From assembly GCA_949775045.1 (NCBI GenBank), contig OX459110.1:13251452-13315451 (forward strand): a DNA stretch of 64,000 nucleotides, given 5' to 3'. The notes beneath the pieces are model-generated. The model worked only from the letters and a program-made list of their open reading frames with translations, was not told the origin of the DNA and made no database searches. Position 1 is the stretch's first letter. Every line of letters starts with the position of its first letter. This document shows, one piece after another, positions 1 through 11,497 of the stretch. Both the position numbers and the translations under genes were made by a program. The stretch comes from Metridium senile (Eukaryota > Cnidaria > Anthozoa > Actiniaria > Metridiidae).

Positions 1-120
1 AGTAATTTCATGGAAATATTCAATATATTTGAAATACTTTTTCTTTTCCACTCGATCTTCTGATGATGTCGGTGCCCGACGAAAGCTAAATATTTGAATA
101 TAAAAAACAGTAGTATATGG

Positions 121-440
121 CCTTAAGTCTACTCTTGAAATCTTTGTTGTTATAATATTTTTCAATATATTTTTTGGGGCATCTTTCAAAAAGGGTATTT
201 ATAAAATTATCCATTTGCATCACTTTTCATAAATGTTGTCCAATAAAAGATAAATCTTAAGAAATCTTTGTTGTTATAATATTTTTCAATATATTTTTTT
301 GGCATCTTTCAAAAAGGGTACATTGTATACATAAAAATATTAATTTACATCATTTTTCATAAAAGTTGTCCAAAAAGAAATAATTTAATAAATCTTTGTT
401 GTGAATTTTTCAACTTTTTTTTTTTTGTTTTAGTATTTTT
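121..440. repeat. Three-copy tandem repeat, unit about 125 bp
   Basis: The phrase aaatctttgttgt recurs at about 138, 262 and 389. Each copy is followed by an AT-rich stretch with 'catctttcaaaaaggg' and 'catttttcataaa-gttgtcc'. The third copy is truncated and decays into a poly-T run near 415-430. No coding content is seen, and bases 1-120 show no feature. Confidence 0.75.
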
Positions 441-1250
441 TGTTTATTTTTGACAACGTTTATGTAAAGAAGTGCGTATATTGCTCACTATTTTCTGAGA
501 AATAGCTTACTTTATAGATTGGTTATTCTCATTTCTTCAATGCCTTTTTAAAAGAACTATTTTGCGCTTTTCATTATATATATCATGATATTAATACGCC
601 AAGCGAAAAATGTCTGCATCTATCATCAATAAACCCGCCCACTGTGCCACCAAACGAATAATTCCATAAATGCTAAGAACAGGTAATATTATTGTGGGTG
701 CAAAAAGGGGTTATTTGGAACGAGAAATTAAATGCTTGCAAATATGTGAATATTTCGATAAAAGGTACAATAGTGAAGCAATAAGCCATTTACAATCATT
801 ATAGCGTCATGTAGACCGAATCGAAATATATGGCGTACTCTTATTGTTTTTGACTCTAGCCTCGTGTTCACGTTGGAAAACAATAGAGTTTTCACATGTA
901 TGCGAGGCTGGGCAGTCAAGAAGAATTGGTATTCAAGTTGGCCAAATTCAGATATTTCGATTCGATGTTTACTACCAGTACCAGAATGCTTTGCATACTT
1001 TTTTTGTTAAATAATTACTGTCAATTATTCTAGTACTTTCAAGAGGCTAGGGAATTAAAATCTGAATAAGAAAGAAAATTCATAAAGCGTGCTGGTACTA
1101 GTAGTAAAATCATCGTGCAAATGGCCCAACAAAGAACTAACCACAACAACAAAATTAAAACGTTTTGGCGTGATATATATATTCTTTTAATTTCCTCATT
1201 TCACAACGATGGTTCAGATGCAGCTGCACAATATTTCTCTACATTATATA
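441..1250. other. AT-rich spacer, no gene seen
   Basis: I see no open frame with codon structure, no splice-flanked exon and no clear repeat here. The 63-aa minus-strand frame at 728-919 has no recognisable motif and is treated as chance. Confidence 0.5.
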
Positions 1251-2060
1251 AGTGGTTTTATTCGTAGTCCAATCGATTTGCTTCATTTTCTTAGAAAGCG
1301 AGACTCAATGTCTGAGCAATTATGCAAAAGGGGACATATTGTCTAATGTATTTACAAACCTTATACTCAAAAAGTTTTTCATTTTCTTAGAAAATGAAAC
1401 TCAATGTCTAAGGATTGACTATTGTATTTACCAACCTTGCTTAATTTTTTATTATTAAAAAATTGAGTCGCGTCATGGTGACTTAAATGGGCATTTTATA
1501 TTTTCTTAGAAAACGATCGAGGCTCACTTTCTAACCAATTATACAGAATGTAAATCATATCGTACTATTGCATTTACAAACCTTACTAAAAATTTTGTTT
1601 TTGTTAAACAATTTGAGTTGCGCCATGGCGCGCGATTTTAATGCGCTTCATTTTCTTAGAAAACAAGACTCAATTTCTAAGCATAATCGTCTCTTGTATT
1701 TACAAACCTTACTCGAAATGTTTTTTATTTTCATTTTCTTAGAAAACGAGACTCAATTTCTAAGCATAATCGTCAAACCTTACTTTACTAGTTGCTTCAT
1801 ACTGACCTTAATGCGCTTTATTTTATACTTTCCTAGAAAAAGAGACTCAATGTCTAATATTTATGCAAGTGGTTATGTCATTTAGTGTATTTACAAACCT
1901 TACTCAAATCTTTTTTATTTTCATTTTCTTAGAAAACGAGACTCAAGATTAACTAATTGTCGTACGAATATGGTCACATCGTCTATTGCATTTACAAATC
2001 TTAATTGAAATGTTTTTTTGTTAACAATTTGAGTTGCGTCATGGTGTCTTTAATGTGTGG
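1251..2060. repeat. Minisatellite, about 95-bp unit, seven copies
   Basis: A core reading cattttcttagaaaacgag followed by actcaatttctaa recurs with ttagaaa starting near 1291, 1387, 1506, 1656, 1739, 1832 and 1928, so spacing runs from 83 to 150 bp. Between cores lies a second conserved block, tttacaaaccttactc. Frames of 68 and 105 aa across the array only translate the repeat and are not genes. Confidence 0.8.
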
Positions 2061-2574
2061 CTTCTTTGCCAAGAGGGAATTTTGTTTCAGTTTTTCCGCC
2101 AGTTTTCCTCCTTCATGCTGTACAAAATTAACATGTCCGCTTTGCGTTGTTTGTTGTGGTATTATATATCAGTAAGTCAGAGGATTGTAAAGAGCGTAAA
2201 TATTAGCGTTTATGTGCAACTCGGTGGCGATGTCAAATAGAGGCGGTTGGATGTCGATGATGATGATGATGATGATGATGACTTATTTTTTTCAGTTCTT
2301 CCGCCGTATTTCCTCTCTCATGCAGTAAAAATCAACATGTTATGTCAACTAGATGATGATGATGGTGGGACAGTCAGCACCAAATCGAAACATCGTTTAG
2401 GATTGGTTTAAAAAACAATAGAGTCTTTCCAAACAATTGCCCTAAACCTATAACCAAACAATAGCGGTACTGTATTAGGAGGCCAACCAAAACACAGCTT
2501 TCGACTGGTGGATTTGTGAAGACGGTGCTACTCTCGAAACCGAAAATGAAAAAAGAGCATTTGGATTCTTTCTT
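2061..2574. other. 3' flank of the GPCR with a short GAT microsatellite
   Basis: About nine GAT units lie at 2257-2281, with a smaller run near 2353. I see no canonical AATAAA on the minus strand close to the GPCR stop. No other feature is seen. Confidence 0.5.
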
Positions 2575-3576
2575 TCATGTATTTATAGAGCTCCGTTTTT
2601 GACCATCATTTTCTTCATCTCTTAACTGAGCTGCGTTCTTATTATTCTCTGTCATTGACATCTTTATTTCAGGCAGTCTTTTCTTTTTGAGATGAAAAAC
2701 CTTCATGATTTCATTACGCACATCTTTACGGCAGAGCGCGTAAACTATACAATTGGCCGCGGAATTCAGATGGTATAGCATTCGCGCCACTGCGACTATC
2801 TCAGCGGGAGCGTCAGTGAACAGTACATAGTTTAGAAACCCCTTGTAAGCGGCCACTGCATAGCAGAGAAGGAATATCAGTACAACAAACCCTACGGATC
2901 GCACTGATCCTTTTGGACGAATATGAATGTCATATACGCAGTTATAATTATGTGAGAGCTGTTGTCTTTGTTGCTGAACCCGTTGTCGCTGCTTCCTTGC
3001 GATGTAAGCCATATGTAGGTATGAAACTATTAGTAGAAAACATGGCACTACCTCAAGCAGTAGTCGCACTAGCATTTGCAGTGTTGAGAAGGCAGGATAA
3101 TTATCAGTTATCAATGCTATGTAATATGGCAGAGGTATGATAATGGCCGTTAACCAAGTCGCTCCTAGAATACTATACAACAGAGTAGTTGTCATAAACC
3201 GTTGATATTTCAGAGGATGGACTATAGCAAAGTATCTATCAAATGTCATTGTGCATAGGTTTAACACTGAAGCATATAAGCAAACATCGTATAGCACTTT
3301 GATCTTCCACCAGTCACATTCGACGTATACACTGCATATGAACTCAGGTATAGCGACTATGAACGTTACAGAGAGATCCGCAACGGCTAGTGATAGAATG
3401 AACCAGTTCGATATGACTTGGAGACGGGTAGAGCAGCCGATGATGTAGATAACAGTACCATTACCAAACCAGCCTACTATGGCAATGATACATCGTACAG
3501 ACCAGTACCAAACCTGGTCGGGTGTTTGAGGCATTATGGGCCGTTCGTTTGTTGGTGTTGGGGTGATGTTATACAT
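2575..3576 (-). CDS. Rhodopsin-family (class A) G-protein-coupled receptor, intronless, orphan
   Basis: A 333-residue seven-helix receptor expected in the plasma membrane, signalling through heterotrimeric G proteins; the ligand cannot be read from sequence. The start is an ATG at 3576, followed by a glycosylation sequon at residue 3 (NIT). TM1 (about 24-48) has the GN motif (N39). TM2 has LSLAVAD (D67). TM3 ends in D113-R114-Y115, and TM4 has W141. TM5 is about 168-190, followed by a Gln/Arg-rich third loop (194-207). TM6 is about 228-247 and TM7 about 262-281. A basic KKKR lies in the tail. Departures from the family: TM6 has no CWxP motif, TM7 reads NCIVY instead of NPxxY, and the cysteine before TM3 (C87) has no partner in extracellular loop 2. 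One exon is usual for cnidarian receptors. It is complete and uninterrupted, so probably functional, but a diverged lineage-specific receptor. Confidence 0.9.
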   Translation of the reverse strand: MYNITPTPTNERPIMPQTPDQVWYWSVRCIIAIVGWFGNGTVIYIIGCSTRLQVISNWFILSLAVADLSVTFIVAIPEFICSVYVECDWWKIKVLYDVCLYASVLNLCTMTFDRYFAIVHPLKYQRFMTTTLLYSILGATWLTAIIIPLPYYIALITDNYPAFSTLQMLVRLLLEVVPCFLLIVSYLHMAYIARKQRQRVQQQRQQLSHNYNCVYDIHIRPKGSVRSVGFVVLIFLLCYAVAAYKGFLNYVLFTDAPAEIVAVARMLYHLNSAANCIVYALCRKDVRNEIMKVFHLKKKRLPEIKMSMTENNKNAAQLRDEENDGQKRSSINT

Positions 3577-3599
3577 AGTGATTCACAAAGATATCATGC

Positions 3600-3940
3600 A
3601 CGAACAAGTACCGAAGATGTTCCGTATAGCTTACGATGATATAACGACTAAATTGCGATGAACAAGTGGCAGGGATGTCCCAAATAGCTTTCGATGATAT
3701 AACGACTAAATTAGGTTGATGTCCTTCACGAACAAGTGCCGAAGATGTCCCGAGAAGCTTACGATGATATAACGACTAAATTAGGTTGATATCCTTCACG
3801 GACAAGTGCCGAAGATGTTCCGTATAGCTTACGATGATTTAACGACCAAATTACGATGATATCCTTCAAAAACAAGTGGCAAGGATGTCTCGAATAGCTT
3901 TCGATGATATAACGACTAAATTACGATGATATCACAAGCA
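3600..3940. repeat. 70-bp tandem repeat abutting the 5' end of the GPCR gene
   Basis: Five copies begin with (g)aacaagtgccgaagatg near 3602, 3660, 3730, 3800 and 3870. The last three intervals are exactly 70 bp and the first is 58 bp. Each unit contains gatgatataacgactaaatt. The array begins about 25 bp upstream of the receptor start codon, so any promoter must lie in or beyond it. Confidence 0.85.
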
Positions 3941-4450
3941 AACCTCGAGCCAATTGCGATATTTTCACCAGCAAATTGCGATGATGCAAGAATGACACCT
4001 CGAAAAATTATATTCCAAGAAATTACGCAAAACAGGAACAACGGAACCACGATAACTCGCGAACAAACAACGATAACTGACACGAACAAATCTCTCAAGT
4101 TAAAAAACAAATCTATGTTAAATATTACGCAAAAATTACGAAATACCACGAACCGGCAAACAGAGCAAAGACGGAGGAACCACAAACTCGTCAATGATAC
4201 CAACCACAATATCCAATGGCCGACAGTTTAGGATTTTCCGTTTTCCTTGAGTAATGACGCAGACCGATATAAGGCAATCCAGGTGTTTACTTATCTTAAA
4301 GTTAAATTCACGCAGATATTGTAATTTTTCTTGCGAATTAATTCGATAGGAACTAAAGGCGGTTGCAGGTTGTCTTGCAGATAATTTAAGATGTTATGAT
4401 CCGGATCAAACTAACCTCGGGATTGTTACGCAAAATTAAGCGTATTTTTA
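3941..4450. other. Spacer rich in 'aaattacg'-like words, no gene seen
   Basis: Two overlapping open frames (about 100 aa, opposite strands, 3916-4231) have biased low-complexity composition and no domain. They look like products of decayed repeat DNA, so no gene is called. Confidence 0.45.
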
Positions 4451-4559
4451 CGATAGTTCTTGCGTCGTTTTTTTTCAGTCCAACATGTCAATATCAGTCT
4501 GTTCATAAAAAAAATTCGCAGGTGTGAATGAAGAAAATTACGTAGGAATTACTTAAGGA

Positions 4560-4985
4560 AAATCTACGTTTTTTCTAGTACGGTTGTTCTAGCGTTTATT
4601 TCTCTCCCAACGTCTGAATTCTTCAAGCTACTTCTTGTCACAATATTTAACGAGAGATGTTACGTGTTATTACGGAAAATACCGACGTATTCACGTTAGT
4701 TCTTGCGTTGATTTCTCTTCCAACGTCTGGCTTCTCCAAGTTATGGCTTCTTGCCGCAAGATTTCACGCAAGATGTTACGTGTTATTTCGGAAAATACCG
4801 ACGTATTCACGTTAGTTCTTGCGTTGTTTCTCTTCCAACGTCTGGATTCTCCAAGTTATGGCTTCCTTCCGCAAGATTTAACGAAAGATATTACGTGTTA
4901 TCACGGAATATCTTGCACGTATTTCACGGTAGTTCTTGCGTAGTTCTTCAGTGCAACTTCCTTTCTTCCAGATGACTGTTTACCG
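4560..4985. repeat. 115-bp tandem repeat, three to four copies
   Basis: The phrase tacgtgttat is found at 4661, 4777 and 4892. Each is followed by cggaaaatacc, then cacg-tagttcttgcg, then ttccaacgtctgg. A diverged unit seems to precede them from about 4450. Overlapping plus-strand frames translate the repeat. Confidence 0.8.
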
Positions 4986-4999
4986 CAAAATTTCACACA

Positions 5000-5240
5000 T
5001 AATCACGAACAAATATAACGAACTCAGTAGCACGTACAATCACCTTTCCGCGATCTTATGTGTGATAATCTTTTAGATATATCATGTACTCGGCCTATCC
5101 CAAAATTTCAACGATAAACACGTACAGATATGACGAACTCAGAAGCACGTACAGTCACCTTTTTGGCGATCCAGTAGTTTAACCACACACTTCGATTATC
5201 GCAAAAGTTACACAGCAAGTCACGAATGAAATAACGAACC
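5000..5240. repeat. Tandem duplication, about 115 bp
   Basis: The block 'acgaactcag-agcacgtaca-tcaccttt' occurs near 5018 and again near 5133, with cacgaa(c/t) words on each side. It shares cacg-rich composition with the preceding 115-bp array and may be a diverged extension of it. Confidence 0.6.
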
Positions 5241-5339
5241 GCTGTGATCCTAATCACGCAATAGAATGGAGATGATGTCCTTAAATTTCGATTAATTCCT
5301 TACTTCCTAAGCTCCAGAATTCAATTTATATAATGTCCT

Positions 5340-6650
5340 CTAGTTGCCAAACAGCTGTAACACGACTGGTAATTATATCCAAGGATTGTTGCACACTTGA
5401 TGAAGTTTGAATATAACGATACTGTATGCTTGCTATTGAAAAGGAAGTATCTTCAATATGTCTGTTTGTTGGTCAAATGATAAGGACCAAAGATATAACG
5501 ATTACTTGAAACGGTTGTATTAAAGTCACTACTGGTAATTATATCCAAGGATTGTTGCGCAGTCGATGAAATTCAAATATATTAACGATATCTGTATGCT
5601 TATACTATTGAAAAGGAATTATCCTCAATATGTCTGTTTGTTGGTCAAATGATAAGGACCAAAGATATAACGATTATTTAAAGGGCTGTAAGTCTACTAG
5701 TAACTACATCCAAGATTATGACGCAGCTGCAGAAGATCAATTATAGCTCAACAATATGTCCGTTTGTTGAGCGAATGATAATTAAAAACCAAAGATAGCC
5801 GCGGCGATGACTTGACTCTATATTTACTAGTTCCTATATCCAAGGTTATATGGCGCGGTTGTAGAAGATCAAATATAGCTCAACAATATTTCTGTTTGTT
5901 GAGCAAATGATAATTAAAGACCAAATATAGCGATGACTTGAAAAGTATATCCAAGATTATATGAAGCGGTTGTGGAAAATATACAATGTAACGAAATGTC
6001 TAGCCAAGATTATATGGCGCGGTTGGAGAAGATCCAATTTAACGATATCTTAGGCTCTTAAATAAAGTTATATCCACAATATGTCTGTTTGTTGGCCAAA
6101 TGATAAGGACCAAAGATAATAATTGCTTAATTGAAAGGTTCGACTATATTTCCAAGATTATATGGCGCGCTTGTAGAAGATATACAATGTAGCGATATCT
6201 AGCCAAGATGGTGATGCGGTTGGCGAAGATCCAATTTAACAATATTTTAGGCTCTCAAATAAAGTTATATCCACAATAGATCCGTTTGTTGGCTAAATGA
6301 TAAGGAACAATGATAACAATGGCTTGAAAGGTTCTAAGTCGACTATATCCAAGATCAAATATAGCTCCACAATAAGTCCGTTTGTTGGACAAATGATAAT
6401 TAACGACCAAAGATAACGATTGCTTGAAAGCCGGGTTCTAAGTCTACTATATTCAAGATTATATGGCGCGGTTTTTTTGGAAGATCGAATGTACAATGTA
6501 ACGATATCTAGCCAAGATTATGACGCAGTTGACGAGAAATATCTTAGGCTCTTAAACAATGTAGTCCCCACAATATGTCCGTTTATTGGCGGCCAAATGA
6601 TAAAGGCCCAAAGATAACAATAACTGTAAGCGTTGTAACAACACTGAAAG
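5340..6650. repeat. Degenerate minisatellite with eight copies of a TCYGTTTGTTG core
   Basis: The core tc(t/c)gtttgttgg followed by aaatgataa and gaccaaagata occurs at 5461, 5632, 5759, 5891, 6083, 6281, 6377 and 6578. Intervals range from 96 to 201 bp, so units were gained and lost in blocks. A second shared element, 'ccaagattatatggcgcggt', lies between cores. Short frames inside are not genes. Confidence 0.8.
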
Positions 6651-7080
6651 TGCAGCACGGTTGAAGACCAGCAAGACTGCGATTGAAGATGGAAACGTGC
6701 GAGATTGCACCACAAATTATAAAGACCACTCTTTTATGCAGAGGCTTGCAGATAGTCGAATTATCCAGATGTGATTATTATGACAACAATTTAAATGCGT
6801 TCTATTGATGAATGGTGTCAGCGGCTACCAAGAGAAGAATATAAACAGCTTGATTTGTTTTCGTTTTTGTCATGCAGAGCATGCAGTGCAACGTCGTTAT
6901 AGCTGTAAGTTTTAGAATAGAGATCTTACGATGTACATCTTGATTTTCATGCGCATATGTCGTCCCTTGCTATGAACACTTGTGTTTTAAAAGTACACAT
7001 TGCTGTAATCAATAGGACTCGATCCAATTAACTTTGGAATAAAGGAAATTATGAAGCGAAATCTTGAATGGAAATGATTG
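6651..7080. other. Spacer, nothing recognised
   Basis: Between two tandem arrays I see no ORF, splice-flanked exon or repeat. Confidence 0.4.
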
Positions 7081-7084
7081 AAGC

Positions 7085-7600
7085 GTCCCTCAGGGAAGTG
7101 TTGATTAGGAGCCTATCAATCAGTTTTCAATATAAGTATTCTCGAACCTTTGATCACGGATCACTTGATGGAGCAGACGTCATTTTCTTCACAATGGGAG
7201 CAATCGAATCTTTGATCATAAGTCAATCGATTTCCTTTATGTGATGATCAAACCATTTATCAGAAATCAATGAATTTCTTTACCGAACAGGAAATAGAAG
7301 CTTTTATCACAAGTCAACCAATTTCCTTTGAAGTTCAATTTCAATGAATGTTTTACAATACAAGAGGGCCATGAGAAATCGAAGCTTTGATCAGGAATCA
7401 ATCAATTTCTTCCCAATGTAAGCAATGGAACCTGATGATCGAATTATTGATCATGCAGGCATCGGTCAAGTCCTTCACAATAGGATGAGTAATCGAACGT
7501 TTCATCCAACAATTATTTCCTTCACACTATAAATGTGAGCAATCGAATCTTTGATCAGCTAGACTATACTCATCAATTTTTTTACCACTTACCTAGGGAA
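7085..7600. repeat. Degenerate tandem repeat around 'gcaatcgaatctttgatca'
   Basis: Variants of 'aatcgaa-ctttgatca--agtcaat--atttccttcacaat' follow each other at roughly 55-65 bp (near 7140, 7200, 7260, 7300, 7375, 7430, 7490 and 7545). The copies are strongly diverged, so the exact count is uncertain. Confidence 0.65.
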
Positions 7601-8100
7601 AAACATTACCACTTGGTCATGCGCGTTGTAGAAGTCAGCGCAATATATTTTCTCATGACAGCTCAGAACAAAGAGCGTCCAATGTGATCGTTAATATAAC
7701 GGAAAGGAAAGAAAGGGATGCTATTTACAAATACACAACAATACGTCTATCGACCATGTCCTCATTGCATATACATTGAAATGACAACAATTAACGTCAT
7801 TCGAATTCCTATTAAATATCTAAATAAGGCGGGATCCGATTATTGAAGAAACAAAACTATTATCGAAAGGGCGCGTTGGATGCACATTTCCTTAAGGCTT
7901 AACTTCTGAAATCAACGTACGAATTCTTCTTTTAAAATTGAAAAAGCAGACGTAAACCTGGAGAAATTAACAAGCTCTCAGCGTCAGAATTTAGGAAAAC
8001 CAATCTTGGTAAATAGTGTCAGGAATGAGTTAATTGAAAAGGAAGAATAGATGACTAACATGTTTGCCTTTGAAGGAAGTTTTTAGTAAAATGTTTAAAC
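7601..8100. other. Spacer, nothing recognised
   Basis: AT-rich sequence with no coding or repeat signal visible by eye. Confidence 0.4.
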
Positions 8101-8197
8101 GAGTGACAATGACCACGCTCAGTGCATACAATTAGAAGTCAGATATTATGATCAGCATATATATAGTTGTTTTTGGAAAATAAACGGAACTTGTATA

Positions 8198-8381
8198 CTA
8201 TGAAAATCACTAGAGTGGTTAAATGTACGTTGAAAATTTGGCCTTGGGGGTGTGTCTTTTTGTACCACATGACCAATTTTGAGCAAAATGATTGGCCAGA
8301 AGCGATCACATGGTACAAAAAAAAATTGGTCACGTGGACGGAATTTTTGGGACATGATTACCAGTCTACTGATTTCCATAG
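8198..8381. mobile_element. Mariner-like MITE, 184 bp, TA target
   Basis: The ends are inverted copies: CTATGAAAATCACTAGAG on the left and, reverse-complemented, CTATGGAAATCAGTAGAC on the right. A TA dinucleotide flanks each side (8196-8197 and 8382-8383). The paralogous block X2 lacks the insert and reads gtatattttg at about 19437-19446, which is the empty site. Three frames of 64-94 aa inside are chance. Confidence 0.85.
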
Positions 8382-8990
8382 TATTTTGAAATATATATTC
8401 TATGACATCATGTAAAGAAATAAAAAATACTCGCAAGAACGAATTATAATTAAAAAAATTAGAAGTCAGATATTATGATCAGCATATATATAGTTGTTTT
8501 TGGAAAATAAACGGATATATTTTATATATATTTTCAAATATATATTCTATGACGTCATATAAAGAAATAACAAATACTATCAAGAACGATATATTACTTG
8601 AAATTTAAATATAAAAATTTTCTTCACCAAATTAAACCAATTTGAAATAATATGAATTATTCCTCAACTTTTCAGCCTGGTGATTCATGATTCCTTAGCG
8701 ATTTAATTTAGACATGATGATTTAAAATTCTGCTTCCACCCCCGTAGGGGGTAATATGTTTCTTTTCTCTACGATTACAGTACATTCATTTTCAACTGAA
8801 AAGCTGTCGAATTTGAGCGCAAAAATACTAATTAAAGTAAAAGGCAATATTACTTGACGATTTGAACTGTGACTTATTTTTAATATTAATATTGACTATA
8901 AATACTCCTTGGGTGTCATAAAACAAATTGTCCGCACAATGCCAGTCCCATCTGTGACAAAAGGCGCATTTAAACAGGGATAGTCTCAGG

Positions 8991-9172
8991 CCTCGTCTAC
9001 ACGAATCCGATCCGGCTGAAACCGCATAGAAATATTTGCGTCCACACGAATCCGCGTATCCGGAGGATTCAAGTAAAAGTATGCGGTTTCGGCGACCGGA
9101 TTCACTGGATTCGTGTGGACGATAGACCGATTCGCATCAAAAAGTATGCGGTTTCAAAAGTATCCGGGTTTC
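8991..9172. mobile_element. Foldback MITE starting CCTCGTCTACACG, truncated on the right
   Basis: The intact counterpart at 20067-20259 ends in cggatccgtgtagacgggg, the inverted match of the left end. This copy has lost that terminus and reads straight into 'ccgggtttcaattcag'. Internal phrases such as aagtatgcggtttc repeat. Confidence 0.65.
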
Positions 9173-9523
9173 AATTCAGAGTAAATTCAAAAGTATCTTT
9201 CATTGCTAAGCGATAACATTTTTTCGTGCTTTGCTTGGGATTTGGGAATATGTTTTTTTACAGAAATCGAGGCTTAGCATGTGCAAATGTGCCTTTTATC
9301 AAATATTACAGCGGTGATAAATAACGTGAAAGAGTTTCAGAAAACACAGTCACCATATTTGGTTTGCTTAACCAATTCTTTTAGGTCGTGCTATCGCCAT
9401 TCGCATTTCCCTCGATCGGACAACCTTTTTGAAATAGCTAGGTGTATACAAAGTAATATATAAGTTTTCAGGAATTGTAGTTATTAGTTTCCTTTCGTTC
9501 GTGCAATCGCCATTTGCCTATAC

Positions 9524-9776
9524 ACCTATTTCAATTAACGTTGTCCATCTGGAATGGTTGATCTGATACCGATAGGAATTGTGGGAGTTCATTAAATTTC
9601 AAATACATTGTTTTAATCACACTTGAATGGTGCTGAATTACAGATAATAGTATTTCAGAAGTAAACATTAATATTCAAGTGTGATTATAATAGTGCATTT
9701 GCAGTTTAACGAGCTCCCACAATTCCTATCGGTCTCAGATCAACCATTCCAGATGGACAACGTTAATTGAAATAGG
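9524..9776. mobile_element. MITE with about 63-bp terminal inverted repeats
   Basis: The left arm begins cctatttcaattaacgttgt and the right arm ends acaacgttaattgaaatagg. The arms match for about 60 bp, through ggaattgtggga/tcccacaattcc. The X2 copy (20615-20850) lacks about 19 bp of the left arm. One decayed arm of the same family lies at 60790-60862. The MITE is flanked by partial direct repeats containing cctttttgaaatag and gtatacaaagtaatatat. Confidence 0.8.
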
Positions 9777-10308
9777 CCCGGTATCCCTCGGACAACCTTT
9801 TTGAAATAGATCGTATACAAAGTAATATATATGTTTTCAGGAATTATAGTTTTTATATAAGTTTGTTCCGTTTTGATTATTCAATTGAGAAATCTGTCTT
9901 GGTTTAAATTGGATCCAGTATTATTGAAATGGTATACAGTGCAATTATCCCTTGAATGAAGTGCCCTATGTGATCGCTGCATTGACAGAAAGTTTATTGA
10001 TATTTTAGATTCAATGGGATATATTTATAAACTGACTGCAGCATGCACAATGATGGGGGGGAAATTAATCAATATATGTTGTGTGCTAAAATACATAAAA
10101 TATGTAACGTAGGGGTGGGTCGATCTGAGTCTCCCCAATTAGTAGGACACTTTTCTTTTATCAGTTAAAAATCAACTGAGCAGTGCGGCTGTGTGCTAAA
10201 ATATCTAATCTAGAGGTAGTGAGTGTGGGTCTGAGTCTTCCCAATTAGTAGGGAGCTTGTGTATTAAAAATCAACATATGAGCAGTATTGTTTGCCAAAA
10301 TATTTAAT

Positions 10309-10672
10309 TAGTATCATCTGCATCATCATCATCAACACTGGCATTACCGTCACCAATATCATCATCATTATATCATTATCATCATCATCATCACCGTCAT
10401 TACAATCATCATCATATTTAACATCATCAGTCATCATCATCATCATTTATATAATCATTATCATAATTAACATAATTAATATCGTCATTCATCATCATCA
10501 TTACAATCAGTATCATAATTAACACCATCTGTCATCTTTATAATTAATATCATCAGTCATCATTACCATCATCATTATTATCATTACAATCATTATCATA
10601 ATTAATATCGATCATTAGTCATTATCATCATTACAATCATTATCATGATTATCGTCATCATTATCATTGTTG
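10309..10672. repeat. Imperfect (ATC/TCA)n and (ATT)n microsatellite
   Basis: Trinucleotide runs of cat/atc and att are interspersed with ttacaatcatta phrases. The X2 counterpart spans 21400-21980 and has a longer pure (CAT)n run plus an insertion. Confidence 0.8.
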
Positions 10673-11272
10673 CATTACAATTTGTCATGTTTTTAATGTA
10701 TATTATAATGAAGTTTTAATAAATGTAATGTTTTACATTAATTGTCGCATTCAGTGGTTTAAACGACTTTATTTCACGCATATTGACATATTGCACCTGT
10801 TTTAATCCAATAAAAGCGGCGAAGTAAGACTATGACATTCTATTAAAAGCCATCAACGAAAAAAATAAGTTAACAAAGCGCTTGAATGGCCTTCACAGAC
10901 TCTGTCTCGACAAATTGTCACTCAGTCGATTATAAAGATCAAGCCATTCTCAGTAATGTTTAATTTTCCCCTTAATTGTCTGCCTCAATTTGTGCAATAT
11001 TGGTTTTAACGAAGGCAGTGTTAGTTCAGTAATGCCTGTAGTGTCACACGTATCAATGAAGGTAGTTTTAGAATCCGAATTCTAGTTTACCGGCCAGCTT
11101 TATTATTAAAACGTTTAGCCTCGTAACGTAAAATTCTCACGTAAACGGACACATCATGTGCGTAAATTATAACAGGAAATAAATATTATTTATTTATATA
11201 TAGAACCTCTGTAAGAGACAACGTATATGTAAAACATTTAAAAACATGCAATTGTACATTGTTTTTTACTAG

Positions 11273-11394
11273 TGTTGTATATTTCCAACCGGATTGATAC
11301 AGATTACAATACTACTACAATACTACTGTGGTATGATAACCAACAGCACTGACACAGGGAACCCACAAAAAGCACAGGGTTCCCATACACTACA
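11273..11394 (-). repeat. 3' LTR of the Ty3/Gypsy element (122 bp)
   Basis: It begins tgttgtatatttccaaccgg and ends cccatacactaca on the plus strand. It differs from the other LTR by two substitutions in the acccacaaaaagcac region. It is very short for a Gypsy LTR. Identical terminal sequences and the TSD fix its limits. Confidence 0.95.
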
Positions 11395-11409
11395 GTCCCT
11401 CCTCCTTTT
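11395..11409 (-). other. Polypurine tract of the Ty3/Gypsy element
   Basis: On the minus strand AAAAGGAGGAGGGAC directly abuts the 3' LTR, the position where plus-strand DNA synthesis is primed in LTR elements. Confidence 0.8.
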
Positions 11410-11497
11410 AGATAACTATTACATAACAGCAACAAACTTAATGTTCATTTTAAGTGTCCAATGTAACTTAATAAAGTTCATAGTCAGGAATTGTCTC

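Larger units (their letters stand above)
8101..11272. repeat. Repeat block X, copy 1 (left part)
   Basis: From 'gagtgacaatgaccacgctc' this block is colinear with 19349-22554 (X2) at high identity. It interrupts at 11272 for the Ty3/Gypsy element and resumes at 15649. It contains a direct repeat of an about 60-bp phrase starting attagaagtcagatattatg (8131 and 8459), two MITEs and an imperfect TCA/ATC microsatellite. I find no protein-coding signal; 76-aa and 60-aa frames are microsatellite translations. Confidence 0.8.

Noticed and set aside
1251..2240. Small plus-strand frames of 68-105 aa sharing 'FLRKRDSMS'-like words
   Set aside because: The shared words come from the 95-bp minisatellite; no signal peptide, conserved cysteines or splice pattern supports peptides.
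5340..6650. Centromeric satellite
   Set aside because: Copy number is only eight with irregular spacing; a local degenerate minisatellite fits better.
10264..10522. CRISPR-like or regulatory reading of the ATC/TCA repeat
   Set aside because: Simple trinucleotide repeat in a eukaryotic background; no spacer structure.
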